Assembly (NCBI GenBank): GCA_951394405.1
Contig: OX596335.1
Location: forward strand, 3,596,001-3,660,000
Reading direction: 5' to 3'
Length of the DNA: 64,000 nucleotides
Source of the DNA: Coprinellus micaceus
Taxonomy: Eukaryota; Basidiomycota; Agaricomycetes; Agaricales; Psathyrellaceae
Below the pieces are notes generated by a model. It searched no databases. It was not told the origin of the DNA and saw only the letters and a list, made by a program, of their open reading frames with translations. The position numbers were made by a program, and so were the translations under genes. This document shows positions 55,387 to 64,000 of this stretch, in pieces; position 1 is the first letter of the stretch; each line of letters opens with the position of its first letter.

Positions 55387-57119
55387 TTATTCTATGTCTT
55401 TCAAGAGTTCGTCATCCGAAAGCAAGCAGTCTGCGTAGTCCTGTCAAAGGGGTTAGCAATAAGGAGACGCCAGAGGACGGCCACATACCTCAAAGTTGAT
55501 TTCTTCCTTCTGCACTGGCACCAGGGGTGGCAGTGCACAGATCACCCTGACTGGATAGTCCTCATAGCTCGGCTCGTTCGACGAATTTGAGGCAGCAGCA
55601 GTGGAGGCAGACACATTCCGTGCTGGTATCTTGGGGCCGAGAGTGACTGGTATATTTGGAGAAACCGGTGCTGGTGCTCCTGCCAATGCCGCCTCTAAAT
55701 CAGCCATGCGTGAGGACTTCGACGTTGGCTTCCGACTGCTAGATATAACTGCTTGGGGAGCATCACCCTTCGGTGGCGGAGTCACAGCACGCCGTTTCCT
55801 GGGAGGTTGTTCCGATTCGGTTTGAGGCGACGTCAGTGCCGCCTCTATCGCAGTGGCACGCGAGGATGGTTTTGGTAGCTTGGATGGAGATCCCAAGGCT
55901 TCGTCAATGGCGGGTAGGCGCATGGATGGTTGCCCAGGATCACGGGGCGGAGACTTCAAAGCCTCCTCGATAGCAGCTGCTCTTGAAGCTGAATTTCTTG
56001 CAGGGGTTTTCGGGGGCGGAGGAAAAGAGGTGGATCCAGCTGTCGTTCGGGAAGTTGCTGGTGGTAGTCGTGGAGGGGATCTGGATCGCTTCCTAGTGAC
56101 TGGCGCAGCAACCTTCGTCGGCAGCTCCACCACTTCATCACCAGAGTCATTCAGGACTTCTGGCGGGACATCAAGCTCCTGTTCTCGCTGGAGCATCTCC
56201 AAATCCCTGGCCCAATCGCGGTCAGGTACAGGATCCCCCTCAACCCCCTTGTTTGCCTGCGTATCAGCACCATCGTTCCCAACGTCTCCACTGTGACCCT
56301 TGACGTATTCGAATTTGACCTTCTGGCCAAACTGTGCGCGGCGGGCAAGGTGGGCGTCGATGAGACGGATGATACCGTCGTTCTTGACAGGCTCCCCTTT
56401 GGCGGTCTTCCACCCCCTCCTTTTCCAGCCCACGATCCACTCGTTAACGCCTGCATAAATATGTTAGCTTTGCATGGCGACGAGACACGAAGTCAAAGTT
56501 GACAACGTACAGTCCATCGAGTACTTGGAATCCGACCTGATCAAGAGCGACTTTTTTGTCATAGGAGTCGTTTCAAGCACTCGAAGGATGGCCTTGAGTT
56601 CACTTAGCCAGGAGCAAGCTGGTCGTAACATATCGAGCGACGTACGATGAGCTCTGCCCGATTGTTCGTCTGGTCACCAGGACACCGTTCGGCGATGTTC
56701 CTTCAAAGCTTAAATACTTCGGGCGTAATAACTGAGTCAAAAGAACGCTCACCTTGGGTCGTCCGCACCCCACCACACTCCAACTCCCGCTCTCGAGCCT
56801 TGTTGCCCATTTCCTTTGCAAGCACCGTCGCTATACACCACATCCCAGTCAGGCCCTACTATTATCTTCGAGCTCGCAGCCACCCCTCGCGTGGGCTTGG
56901 AACCTGAAGGTACTGCAGAGTCTACGCCTCGAACGAATGCATCGGCCTCATCTCTTGTTGGAAATTTCTTGAACGTTGGATTGGGAAAGCCCTTGGTCTG
57001 CTGTTCGCACTCCTTCCTTTCGAGACTTGAGATTCATTCCGCCGCAGCCCTGCGGAATGAACTCACCAGGTGCTGTAAATCCCCGGCGTAAATCCCTTCC
57101 TAACAGCATAGAACGCCAT
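55387..57119 (-). CDS. RNH1: Ribonuclease H1 with repeated C-terminal tail
   Basis: Removes RNA from RNA-DNA hybrids. Exons: 57067-57119, 56753-57016, 56646-56700, 56511-56592, 55489-56450, 55387-55440; 489 aa. N-terminal hybrid-binding domain: AFYAVRKGFTPGIYSTWKEC, then QTKGFPNPTFKKFPTRDEADAF. Catalytic domain: DVVYSDGACKGNG (Asp), NNRAELIAILRVLE (Glu), LLIRSDSKYSMDC (Asp), VKGHSGDVGNDGADTQANKG (His and Asp). It continues for ~240 residues of Ser/Pro/Arg-rich sequence holding four spaced copies of an AIxEAL-type motif, and ends DYADCLLSDDELLKDIE. The extension is much longer than in standard RNase H1. The first intron (57017-57066) contains a perfect 9-bp stem-loop. Confidence 0.92.
57034..57060. 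repeat. Intronic inverted repeat, 9-bp stem
   Basis: TCATTCCGC and GCGGAATGA separated by 9 nt, inside the first intron of the RNase H1 gene (57017-57066), starting six bases from the donor site. Confidence 0.8.
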
Positions 57120-57785
57120 CCTACTGGTACCAGGACTTCTCCTTGCGTATGAGCGGACTCCGCAGGTCGGTATATAGGCCTGGATGGGGCGCAGAAGCGA
57201 CCCCAGGTATCGAAAGGTCAATGTGGAAGGAATGTGGAGAGAGACTGCGAAGCAGCCCTATAATGGTCAACGCTGTCACAGTTGGTGAATCGGTTCGACT
57301 CCGCTCGGTGAAGTCCTTCCAAAAAGGCTTGGCATTGATCGGGAACGCGTTAATTAGTATACCCACGTGACTATGTCGCGTCGCGTGCACGCGATGGGAG
57401 TCAGTTTGCAGTGTTGTTAATGTTGGACCGGAACACCCATATCCATGGAGATGTTAGGTGAGGAGCACCCTTGAATTCGCGCCCCTACTCGTGTCTCTCC
57501 AAGCCATACCTTTTTCGTGCAAAGGCTGGTCTGGAGCGCGAAACGCAAAACTCCGAGGTTCCTTCAGGCGAACTGCGGCTAGCCACCAAGCAAACCTTAT
57601 CCTGGAGAGGCCATAAGGCGGTCCAAGAAGTGATGCTTGGACAGATAATTAGATAAGATACTGTCTCAATACAGTTCAGCGCAAACACGTGCATGGGCCA
57701 ACTCCATGCACCGTTGTCGCCATTCTAGATTACACACGAGCTTTGCACAGACCCCCTATGACTCGAGCGCTTACCTCTCTCTACG
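57120..57785. other. Divergent promoter region, RNase H1 / GNAT
   Basis: 666 bp between start codons. No gene supported. A tRNA B-box-like string near 57290 was examined and rejected. Confidence 0.45.
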
Positions 57786-58657
57786 ATGAGCCATTCTCAG
57801 CTACACCCACTCAAAGTTCACCATGAGACCGGAGAGCCTTACCTTACGCTGCGCAAGCACCCTAACGTCATCGTAACACCTCCAAGGCCGTCCGACAACG
57901 AAAGATTGGCAGAGCTCCTATCAGATCCCAGGATATACGAGCAGTTAGCCAGCCCGCCTGTGCCATATCTTCTAGGTACTTATGAGCCTTCGATCTTTGG
58001 TGTGTCCCGATGCTTACACCCGAAAACACCAGAGCATGCCGATAGGCACCTCGCGAAGGTCATTCCGAAATCCAAGGTTATTCTTCAGGCGCTTAACAGC
58101 GCCCAAGGCCAAGAGCAGCTGATTTCGGCCGAAGGATGCCCAGTCTCTTCTATTCGAGAGGTCCGAGAAGATGGGAGCGAACTGTTGATAGGCGACATAA
58201 GTATCGACACAGTCCAAAGCCGATCTAGGCGGTTCCGGGAGGACGAGAACGGCAAGTTTGTTGAAGAGCGGAATAACGCTGAGCAGGCGGCCGAACGCAA
58301 GGAGCCAGGCGACGGAGTTGTGGAATGGGCCATTGGAGGTATGTTAGTTTTGTCCGCAGAAGACGATCTGGGTTGAATACGAGTTGGACAGACTGGCTCG
58401 CACCAAGCCACCATAACCAAGGCATCATGACGGACGCAGTCGACAGTATCATCCAAGACTGGGCCATACCCCGGATGCAAGTACAAAAGATAGTGTGTGG
58501 CGCGTTCACGGGGAACCCGGCGAGCGTTCGAGTCTTCGAGAAGAACGGGTTTAAGACGAAGAGTATAATCGAGGGTGCTGTGGAGGTCAGAGGACGTAAA
58601 CGCGGGATCCATATCATGGAGTGGCTTGTGGCACCGTTGGAGGCCGATGGGCATTAG
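57786..58657 (+). CDS. GNAT-family N-acetyltransferase (first tandem copy)
   Basis: Acetyl-CoA-dependent transferase of the RimJ/RimL-like fungal group; substrate unknown. Exons 57786-57975, 58033-58338, 58392-58657; 253 aa. Start sequence LTLRKHPNVIVTPPRPSD with acceptor-side strand, then the acetyl-CoA fold: VVEWAIG, APSHHNQGIMTDAV (pyrophosphate-binding loop position), VCGAFTGNPASVRVFEKNGF and HIMEWLV. The first intron is 57 nt, in frame and stop-free; it is accepted because the neighbouring paralogue has an intron at the same codon and phase. Confidence 0.85.
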
Positions 58658-59080
58658 CCTAAGTCGAGGCGAGAGACATGGATTGGGTCGTCCGCGGGAG
58701 GAGGTTCGGAAGACTAGCGGAGCGTTGTGAACGGAGAGTCCACTCGATATTCCTGGCGTGGGGGGAGGATACAGTCTGTTCGGGATGCATTCAATTTAAC
58801 GAGTTACCAATACCCAGCCGGATCGCGCAGTTCTAGTATACTTTCACAAGAATATTCTGATAAGGATCGAAAAAATCAGTGATTCTGACGAGGTGTTCGA
58901 GTCAGTTCAGACGCCATCACGTGGAGGGGTACGCGCAAGTAGACCTACTTTGAGGTGGGGAAAACCAACGAAGGGACTGGGAAATAAAACCGAGTCATAT
59001 CTGAGGCAGTATATCAAGTCAATTCGTCGGGTTTGAGAGGATGTAATATACGAGTCATCTCACCGATTCGCAGCATCTGA
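58658..59080. other. Spacer between tandem GNAT genes
   Basis: 423 bp. No remnant of a third copy and no repeat that I can see. Confidence 0.45.
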
Positions 59081-59940
59081 ATGTCAATCCTGGCAGGAGG
59101 ACAGTACTACCCGCTATGGATCAACACCCAAACCGAAGAGCCTTTCCTCCGTCTGAAGAAACACAAAAATGTAATCATCACACCTCCAAGGAGCAGTGAC
59201 GCGCCGGCCCTCTGCACGTTACTCAACCATCCGTTGATTCACGAATGGACAGACATTCCAACTCTCCCATACCACCTTGGTAACGTCTGCGAATAACTGG
59301 AATGCGGGTTTGCTAACGCTCCGAGACGTCGCAGAACAGGCAACGGAGTACCTCCAAAAGGCAAAGCAAACCAGCGACCAGACGCTCGGTCGGCTGCGAG
59401 AGGCGCAATCGCAGTCCAAGCACGAGCCGATCACGGTCAACGCGTGCCCAGTGGAGTGTATCAGGGAGGTCGGACCGGACGGTTCCATGGTGCTCATTGG
59501 CGGGATATGGTGCAAGAGGTGCGACAGAGGGGAATTCCTGGGTCCCCAGGGACCAAAAGTGATAGAGTGGGAACACCGAGAAGAGTTTCGCGAGGAAAAC
59601 GAAGGGCTCGAGCTGGGTGACCCCGAGATTGTCTGGACGATCAAAGGTGAGTAACACGCTTGAAGGGGCACGAATCTAAGCCAACGGCATCCTAGTCTTC
59701 CTTTCACCGAGCCACCACGGTCGAGGCATCATGACAGACGCGATAAACACGATCCTGTACGACTGGCTCGTTCCGCGCATGGGCGTTCGACGCCTCCTTG
59801 TATTCCCGTTGGAAGGCAACCACGGCGGGGTCAAAGTCTTTCTGAAGACAGGATTCCGGTTCTTGTTCTTGAGTCGCAACCATTTGACAGTACGGGGGAT
59901 GAGAAGGAGCATAAATGTTCTGGAATGGGAAGAGATGTAG
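59081..59940 (+). CDS. GNAT-family N-acetyltransferase (second tandem copy)
   Basis: Paralogue of 57786-58657 on the same strand. Exons 59081-59279, 59335-59646, 59696-59940; 251 aa. Matching blocks: LRLKKHKNVIITPPRSSD, CPVECIREVGPDGSMVLIG, IVWTIK and SPSHHGRGIMTDAINTILYDW, then GNHGGVKVFLKTGF and INVLEWEEM. The middle region (CKRCDRGEFLGPQGPKVIEW) differs most from its sibling. Both introns occupy equivalent positions, indicating gene duplication after intron gain. Substrate unknown. Confidence 0.84.
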
Positions 59941-60052
59941 TTATGCACTTGAATGTAGAGACGTAACGTATGGAACGTGGGAAAGTTGAACTGTGGCTGC
60001 TTTTCTGGGCTGTTGTCGTCAGACACTACGCTCTCCTACTGCGCTTACCGCC

Positions 60053-61307
60053 ATGCCTCCCCGTGGAAGTGAAGGGCTTGACTTCACCCCCATCCTTACC
60101 CACTATCTCTTCTTGTTCACTTCTATTCTCTCTGCGGTATGCCCACTACTCCTTTCTGCGGTCTCAGCAGCTCATGTTCCCTAGATCGCCTGGTTTATTG
60201 CATTTATATCTCAGGCATATGTCCAAGCTAGAGGCAAGCATGTGTGCTCTCAAGTGTGCCTTCAAACTGACCAGGAGTTCAGTCGCAAGAGTCGGGCCCC
60301 TATGGTTCGCCATCTTCCTGCAGCTGGGTCTCATACTCGGCGTGCTCTACACCCTCGCAAGCGACTCCATCGCCATGCATCGCTTCCAAATATCCGTGTT
60401 CGGCGCCATCGCCATCGTGTTCGCAGTTGGGGGAGTAGATGCAGGCATCTACGCTCCCTTTGGTGCCCTCAACGCCATGTCCGCAGGGTGGCTCATTCTT
60501 GCCATCGTCGACATCCTCTGGGTCCTGTACTTCACCTCGGAGGAAGACTCGCTCGCCCTCCACATCTTCAACTCGCTCGGCACAGGCGGTCTCACCGGTC
60601 CAGGCCGCAACCGCCGCCGCACACGCTCGCAATCCGTCATGAACATGGGCCAGGGCAACGGAGGATACACGGGAAGCTATGCAGGGGGAGGAATCAGCTC
60701 GCACGACCCGTACGATACCAAATTGGGCGGTGGCTCAGCGTATGGCAGTGGTAGCCCGGCCATTCGACCCCAGAACAGCTTCCATAGCATGAACGATGCG
60801 TCACGCAGCATTGCCGCCAACACCGGGGCCGGGAGCATCCATAACGCACCGACAGGAGGTTCATCGAACGGAAACGATAACCTCCCCAGCTCCCCACTCA
60901 TGTCTGCTGTCGGTGCTGGCGCGACGAACACAGCTGATCTGAGCGCCCAGTCTGATGCGTACGCATACAAGGCGAAGGCGCTGTACGCATGTGAGTGGAC
61001 CTGTTCATCAATCTGACCCTGGCAGCCCCAATGTCTGATTCTCTTCGGTTAACCTACAGATTCCGCCAATCCTGACGACGCCAACGAAATCTCATTCGCA
61101 AAGGGCGAAATTCTGGATGTATTGGATAAGAACGGGAAGTGGTGGCAAACGAGGAAAAAGGATGGCGCAGTTGGCAGTACGTATTGATCACCTCTTCCCA
61201 CTCCTCCTTTCCTCTCTTGGGTCGCTTCAAGATCCCCCCTGGCAACCACTCTCTCTAACATCGTCTCAATTTCAGTCGCACCATCAAATTATCTGCAAAT
61301 CATATAA
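60053..61307 (+). CDS. SHO1: High-osmolarity signalling protein Sho1
   Basis: Plasma-membrane osmosensor/scaffold of the HOG pathway. Exons 60053-60136, 60185-60233, 60283-60990, 61060-61176, 61276-61307; 329 aa. Four membrane helices: [15 protein letters not shown] into [55 protein letters not shown], and [16 protein letters not shown]. Then a Gly/Ser-rich linker with RNRRRTRS, and a C-terminal SH3 domain ([41 protein letters not shown]). Exon 2 ends at a GC donor (AGAG/GCAAGC); the acceptor 8 nt further than the first AG restores the frame and gives a 49-nt intron. Confidence 0.95.
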
Positions 61308-62099
61308 GGACAGCATCCGAACCCATCCCCTGCAGAGAAGAACTCAGCGAGCCATGAACCCTCACGATTGCCCTCTGTTGTTGTATATACCCAGCATCCC
61401 GTATTCCGCATCGAACCCCTCGTGGGTGAAGAAAACGTCCTGCCGAGGTGTCTACTCCCCTCGTTCAACCCATACTTAACATCTCATCTGCATCCCCCGC
61501 CCGCCCTTCCGCCCGATCATTTCTGCCGCACCGCACCAATCCTCCAACGGAGCATTCACCCGCGAACAGTAACCTAGAAATGATGTATTGTAATGCCTAT
61601 TCTTTCGTGATCCTTATTTTCTTCTAGCTTCTTTTTGCTTGTTGTTGACCCATTTCCTCCCCATCCACAAGCTCCTCATCTCATCTTCCCTTCCCCCTCG
61701 TGGTTGCTGTGCCATCCAGTCTCGACCATGATATCGTCATCTACCAAGTTTTGCTTCGGCCCTTCCGCTCTCCCTCCCTAAGTAACGGTGACCGATACCA
61801 GATGCCCGTAAATGCGATACCAAGTACTGTGCTTGCCTGCATCTGTAATTATATCTATTCTACGAACATAATGAAACATGTTCAGACCGGGATCCGAGTT
61901 TGGAGGTTGTATTAGAGATATAGTCGTGGTGGTACAGTACATGATTTCGCTGCGTTTCTCGAAGGTCAGGTGCGTTGTCTGTTGGTTTTTCGAGGAACGG
62001 ATTCATAGATAGATTGAGGCGGAAGCCACCTAAGGCAGAAGACTGAATAGCCGGAATCTAGAGGGGAACAGCCAATGGAAAGAGAGGGAACAAGTCGAT
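61308..62099. other. Convergent intergenic region, SHO1 / MAG2
   Basis: About 790 bp of 3' flank, pyrimidine-rich just after SHO1 (61460-61720). No gene supported. Confidence 0.45.
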
Positions 62100-64000
62100 T
62101 CACCTTCTCCTCAAACCCGGCCCACTCCCCAACACAACCATCCTCGATCCCTTCTTCCTCCTGCCACCACCACCACCACCTCCCGTCGGAGAGTTCAACG
62201 TCGCCTCCTCCAAGTCATGCCACATAGCATCCGCCTCCCACTCTTCCTCCTGCGTTAGCCGTCTACCAGTGGCCGGCTGCACCAGCCGCGACGACGGCGA
62301 CGCGGAATGCAGTGCAGATGCAAAGCTCCGCTGGCCCCAAACGCCCGAGGCCTGAGGCGGGGATGCTGATACGCTCCCCTGGTCCGAGTCGCCATTCACT
62401 TGCGAGCTCCGCCCAAGCGATACAAACTCCTGTGGGCTAAACTCATTGCGCGGGTACACCGGTGAATGCGTAAACCTCGCGAGTGCCTCCCGTTCCTTCT
62501 CCTTCTCTCTCTCCTCCGCACGGAACTTCGCCCTATCGTCCTTCTTCACCTTCTCCTCCCGTTTCTTCGCACGCATCTTCAGCGGGCCCTCGAAGCTCCT
62601 GAGGCCGTGAGCACCAACGACGCCCTCCAGGTCGGCTTCAACGAAGATGACGTCCGCACCCTCGGGCATATGTGCAAGGTATTTACACCGCTTGCGGAGG
62701 TCGTCGTTGACTGTGCTCTCAGACGAGCCCTCGACGCGCACGACGATCGTGTCGGGGAAAGATCCATAGCTATTAAAATGTGAGAGGAGGATCTTGATGT
62801 CGAGGGGATGTAAGAAGATGGGAAGGCCGGATGCGGCCTGGTAGTAGTAGTACGTGGATGTGGACGGGGGAGGGGGGTTGACGTTTCGCCGTTGCCGACC
62901 ATGGGACCTAGGATTGGGATTTGAGGCAGGAGCGACGGGCGTCGTAGGCGTTGAACGTGCCGCGAGGAGTTCCATTGGGACAGGCTCGTTGGCTGCTGAG
63001 ATCTGAGCCGCCTGTGCTTCTGCCTGAATTGCAGCCCGCTCAAGTATATCTTTCTCACCGCGTTGTGCCTTGTCGACCTGCATCTTCAACGCAGACGAAT
63101 CCAATGCAGCAGCCTTATCAATCTGGTGTTTGACTTGCTCATCTGCCGCGTCGATAAAGTAGGACCCAAGAAGGTCGCCCATTCCAGCCATCACCCGTCG
63201 GTCGTCTGCAAGCTGGTTGCGATCTCTCGTCAGCTCAGCAATGAGATAGTCGGGTGTTGCCAGCATGAACTTGGAAAAGTTGAGCACGTCGGGAAGAAAG
63301 TGGAAGGGGGCTTGGTGTGGCGGAAGGAGGTCCGATGGCCATGTCTGTGAACGGGGTAAAGCTAGTGTGGTGATTTGGGGTCGTTGGATGAGGCGCATTT
63401 CGAGCGTCAAGCCTCCTCGTGCAGCAGGAGGGTCAAGCTCGCCAGGTCCGTCGTACCATTTGACACATTTCAGCTGCTTTGCGTTTACTGAGTCGAAGCA
63501 GATTGGACAGCGGGCCCATTTGTTCTCCGAAGTGCTCAGATAGTGAAGGATGCATGGGAAGCAGTATATCTAGACCCTAATTAGCGCCCGCTGACGGAGA
63601 GATAAGATTGACGCACATGTCCGCATTTCGTCATACGGGGTGCAGTAGGTGGAGAGAGGCAGATTGGGCAAGTGGTATGCCCATCTCCTTGGGTACCATC
63701 TCCACCTGCGCTTGCAAATGGTGAAGATCGAGGAACGATGACCTGTAGGATGTCATTCCATTGGAAGTATCTGCCCGACAGTCAGCTCCGACACCATCCA
63801 TACGATAATTGGCATACATATCAGGATCCGCAAAGTGCACAGTATAGTCCCCGGTAGGAGTCATAACGAACCGGTACTGTGCATTTATGAAACCTGCACG
63901 ACGTCCTCTATCAGCGAGAGACTGAGGACGAGAGTTAGTATGAATACTTGCGTTCCTTGTTCCAAACACCCTGCGTATTGGCCGTCTTCCTGCTCCTCCT
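62100..64000 (-). CDS. MAG2: RING finger protein Mag2/RNF10 (5' partial)
   Basis: E3 ubiquitin ligase of the RNF10 family, which acts on stalled ribosomes. Exons: 63952-64000 (runs off the edge), 63818-63893, 63617-63770, 62100-63569. Visible start is basic (SRKTANTQGVWNKER), followed by FINAQYRFVMTPTGDYTVHFADPD and DILQVIVPRSS, a family hallmark. The RING is TTCPICLSPPTAPRMTKCGH, then IYCFPCILHYL and ARCPICFDSV. Beyond it come long helical and Lys/Glu-rich parts (RAKKREEKVKKDDRAKFRAEEREKEKERE), a fold with LPIFLHPLDIKILLSHF, and a Gly-run C-terminus ending RMVVLGSGPGLRRR. The intron at 63894-63951 uses a GC donor (GCAAGT). Confidence 0.93.

Noticed and set aside
57240..57330. Possible tRNA gene (GGTTCGACTCC matches a B box)
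   Set aside because: No matching acceptor stem, A box or anticodon arm at the right distance, and one T-stem pair fails.

Overview
The window is nuclear DNA of a filamentous basidiomycete, most likely an Agaricomycete. The evidence is dense intron-rich genes with introns of about 47-60 nt and CTNAC branch points, a CPL1/PriA-type secreted protein, a NACHT-type NTPase gene, a Tad1-like LINE, and proteins of typical fungal architecture (Sho1, Skt5, Isc1, Exo84, Mag2). No tRNA, rRNA, CRISPR or prokaryotic element was found. Exon boundaries below were built by hand from GT-AG (rarely GC-AG) sites, branch points, reading phase and family conservation. Nearly every model closes in frame.

Layout. 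1-3195: 3' part of a Rad5-type helicase/E3. 3520-5772: Rsc4-like double bromodomain protein. 5913-6832: non-autonomous DNA transposon with long inverted ends. 7038-8847: methionine aminopeptidase 2. 9127-11511: HSL-type hydrolase with a long tail. 11868-13396 (-): Isc1 phospholipase C, divergent from the Nxt1-like gene (13596-14195). 14397-17948 (-): Prp22. 18313-19050 (-): nicotinamidase. 19575-20882 (-): unknown membrane-anchored protein. 21675-22505 (-): PriA/CPL1-like secreted protein, divergent from Exo5 (23130-25855). 26098-28852 (-): Exo84, divergent from Skt5 (28970-30594) over only 117 bp.

31761-40670 (-): a NACHT NTPase gene interrupted by an apparently intact ~6.5-kb LINE (32354-38888, + strand) with a 12-bp target duplication and a poly-A tail. 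40986-42604 (-): RhoGEF. 43272-46446: AP-3 delta. 46737-48993 (-): Ste20/germinal-centre kinase. 49853-51808 (-): cation diffusion facilitator. 52674-53534: secreted Pro/Ser/Asp-rich protein. 53911-55324: F-box-like protein. 55387-57119 (-): RNase H1 with an unusual tail. 57786-58657 and 59081-59940: tandem GNAT acetyltransferases. 60053-61307: Sho1. 62100-64000 (-): Mag2/RNF10, running off the right edge.

Most genes are single-copy housekeeping functions: DNA repair (Rad5, Exo5, RNase H1), mRNA processing and export (Prp22, Nxt1), secretion and polarity (Exo84, Skt5, AP-3, RhoGEF, Ste20 kinase) and osmosensing (Sho1). They do not form a biosynthetic cluster. The most unusual features are (1) two consecutive micro-exons of 5 and 3 nt inside the Walker A region of the Rad5 gene, (2) the recent LINE insertion that splits a still-open NACHT gene, (3) a duplicated PCNA-binding-like motif in Exo5, and (4) a transposon whose long ends each contain three copies of one short motif arranged as nested palindromes.
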